From: an uncultured Bacillota bacterium | GTDB lineage: Bacteria > Bacillota > Clostridia > Lachnospirales > Lachnospiraceae | Direction: 5' to 3' | NCBI GenBank assembly: GCA_958352855.1 | Contig: CATWQE010000113.1 | Location: 1 to 6,823, forward strand | DNA length: 6,823 nucleotides | In this document: piece by piece, positions 6,554-6,823 of the stretch | Layout: each line of letters opens with the position of its first letter | Position numbering within the stretch: position 1 is the first letter of the stretch | Program-made: the position numbers and the translations under genes | The notes under the pieces: generated by a model | The model's database searches: none | Told to the model about the DNA's origin: nothing | Seen by the model: the letters and a program-made list of their open reading frames with translations, nothing else

Positions 6554-6568
6554 AGACTACCACAGTCT
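6554..6568. promoter_or_regulatory. Operator palindrome O2 overlapping the blaI promoter
   Basis: AGACTACCACAGTCT is an imperfect version of O1, centred 27 bases from it. It covers the presumed -10 element and part of the spacer. The two sites are arranged so that CTATAAGACT (6522-6531) and AGTCTTATAG (6564-6573) form a perfect outer inverted repeat. Two sites at this spacing suit two repressor dimers. Confidence 0.7.
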
Positions 6569-6582
6569 TATAGCATTGTCAA
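6554..6582 (-). promoter_or_regulatory. Promoter of the blaI-blaR1-wHTH operon
   Basis: On the minus strand a perfect -35 TTGACA (6577-6582) is followed after 17 bases by TAGTCT (6554-6559) as a weak -10. The -10 and half the spacer are inside operator O2, so repressor binding would exclude RNA polymerase. Confidence 0.6.
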
Positions 6583-6597
6583 TCATTTTCTGTCGCT

Positions 6598-6631
6598 AGA
6601 AAAGAAAAACAGCCAGCCTTTCGGCTGACTG
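6598..6631 (-). terminator. Rho-independent terminator after the spoIIID remnant
   Basis: Read on the minus strand, CAGTCAGCC pairs with GGCTGGCTG (nine pairs, one G-U) around a GAAA tetraloop, followed by TTTTTCTTTTC. This is a classic intrinsic terminator. It ends transcription coming from the spoIIID remnant, 44 bases after its stop, and insulates the blaI promoter that begins just beyond. Confidence 0.9.
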
Positions 6632-6674
6632 CTCCATATAAAAATTTTTTATTCTATTACCCAAACGAACCGTT

Positions 6675-6806
6675 CTATATTGTTACTTCCATATGTACAG
6701 TGCTCTTACTGATTCCGAATTTCTTCGCCGCCTGACGCACCGTTGCCTTTGTCTCAATAATATAATTCGCAATTTCCACTGCCCGCTCCTCGATATAATC
6801 TTTCAC
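6675..6806 (-). pseudogene. spoIIID: Truncated spoIIID (sporulation transcriptional regulator) remnant
   Basis: SpoIIID is a small DNA-binding regulator of the mother cell during sporulation, usually 80-95 residues. Here a GTG start (6804-6806) with GGAGG at 6814-6818, seven bases upstream, encodes only 43 residues. Residues 1-38 (VKDYIEERAVEIANYIIETK, then ATVRQAAKKFGISKSTVH) match the SpoIIID N-terminus with its helix-turn-helix. The family then continues with a KDVTERL-like segment and a basic C-terminal helix. This copy reads MEVTI and stops at TAG (6675-6677). A GAACGG that would encode the expected ER follows five bases after the VT codons in another frame, hinting at a small insertion. 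Even so, only 44 bases remain before the terminator, so the C-terminal half is gone. It is probably non-functional. A working spoIIID may exist elsewhere. Confidence 0.75.
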
Positions 6807-6823
6807 GGATAAGCCTCCGAAGA

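Noticed and set aside
5970..6573. Plus-strand open frames of 146 and 133 codons
   Set aside because: Both are antisense to the blaR1-like and blaI-like genes, which have clear family motifs. Neither has a ribosome binding site.
1..6823. tRNA, rRNA, CRISPR arrays, insertion sequences, riboswitches
   Set aside because: No cloverleaf, spaced identical repeats, transposase frame or aptamer-like conserved structure was seen on either strand.

Overview
The window looks like a low-GC, spore-forming Firmicute, most likely a gut Clostridia of the Lachnospiraceae type. The signs are strong GGAGG ribosome binding sites, frequent GTG and TTG starts, a MobV relaxase / CHC2 zinc-finger mobilization module of the kind found in that group, a BlaI/BlaR1 pair of clostridial type, and a piece of the sporulation regulator SpoIIID. 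The assignment is inference from protein resemblance; no rRNA or species marker is present.

Left half (1-2254, all minus strand): the transfer and replication part of a mobilizable or conjugative element. In transcription order it holds an excisionase-like small HTH protein (2030-2254), a 180-base region rich in inverted repeats that is a candidate oriT, a MobV/Pre-type relaxase with an intact HxDE...PHxH motif (608-1849, TTG start), a CHC2 zinc-finger primase-like protein running off the left edge (1-586), and probably the overlapping start of one more gene. No integrase is in the window.

Middle (2255-3613): a 315-base divergent control region followed by a plus-strand gene for a 347-residue protein with a CxxC...CxxxC zinc-ribbon motif and no function I can name. 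The control region carries a good promoter for that gene and repeated copies of the motif TTGACA-N4-TATGAC.

Right half (3614-6631, minus strand): a compact regulatory operon of blaI-like repressor, blaR1-like membrane metalloprotease and a receiverless OmpR-type winged-helix protein. It is preceded by a promoter with two 15-base operator-like palindromes and closed by a 9-bp hairpin that includes the last gene's stop codon. The BlaR1-like protein has no penicillin-binding sensor. Its extracellular part instead ends in two diverged copies of a small YnGK-type domain, so the ligand is probably not a beta-lactam recognised in the classical way. No beta-lactamase gene is present.

Right edge (6598-6806, minus strand): the first 38 or so codons of a spoIIID gene with its own ribosome binding site, abruptly replaced by an unrelated tail and stop, followed closely by a strong terminator. 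This appears to be a truncated, broken copy.

The most likely reading is a chromosomal stretch (spoIIID remnant and blaI-blaR1-wHTH operon) next to the end of an integrated mobile element (excisionase-relaxase-primase, perhaps including the zinc-ribbon gene). The junction is not resolved. I see no clearly new defence or mobile system. The points most worth following are the altered BlaR1 sensor with its receiverless partner, the broken spoIIID, and the repeat-bearing divergent control region.
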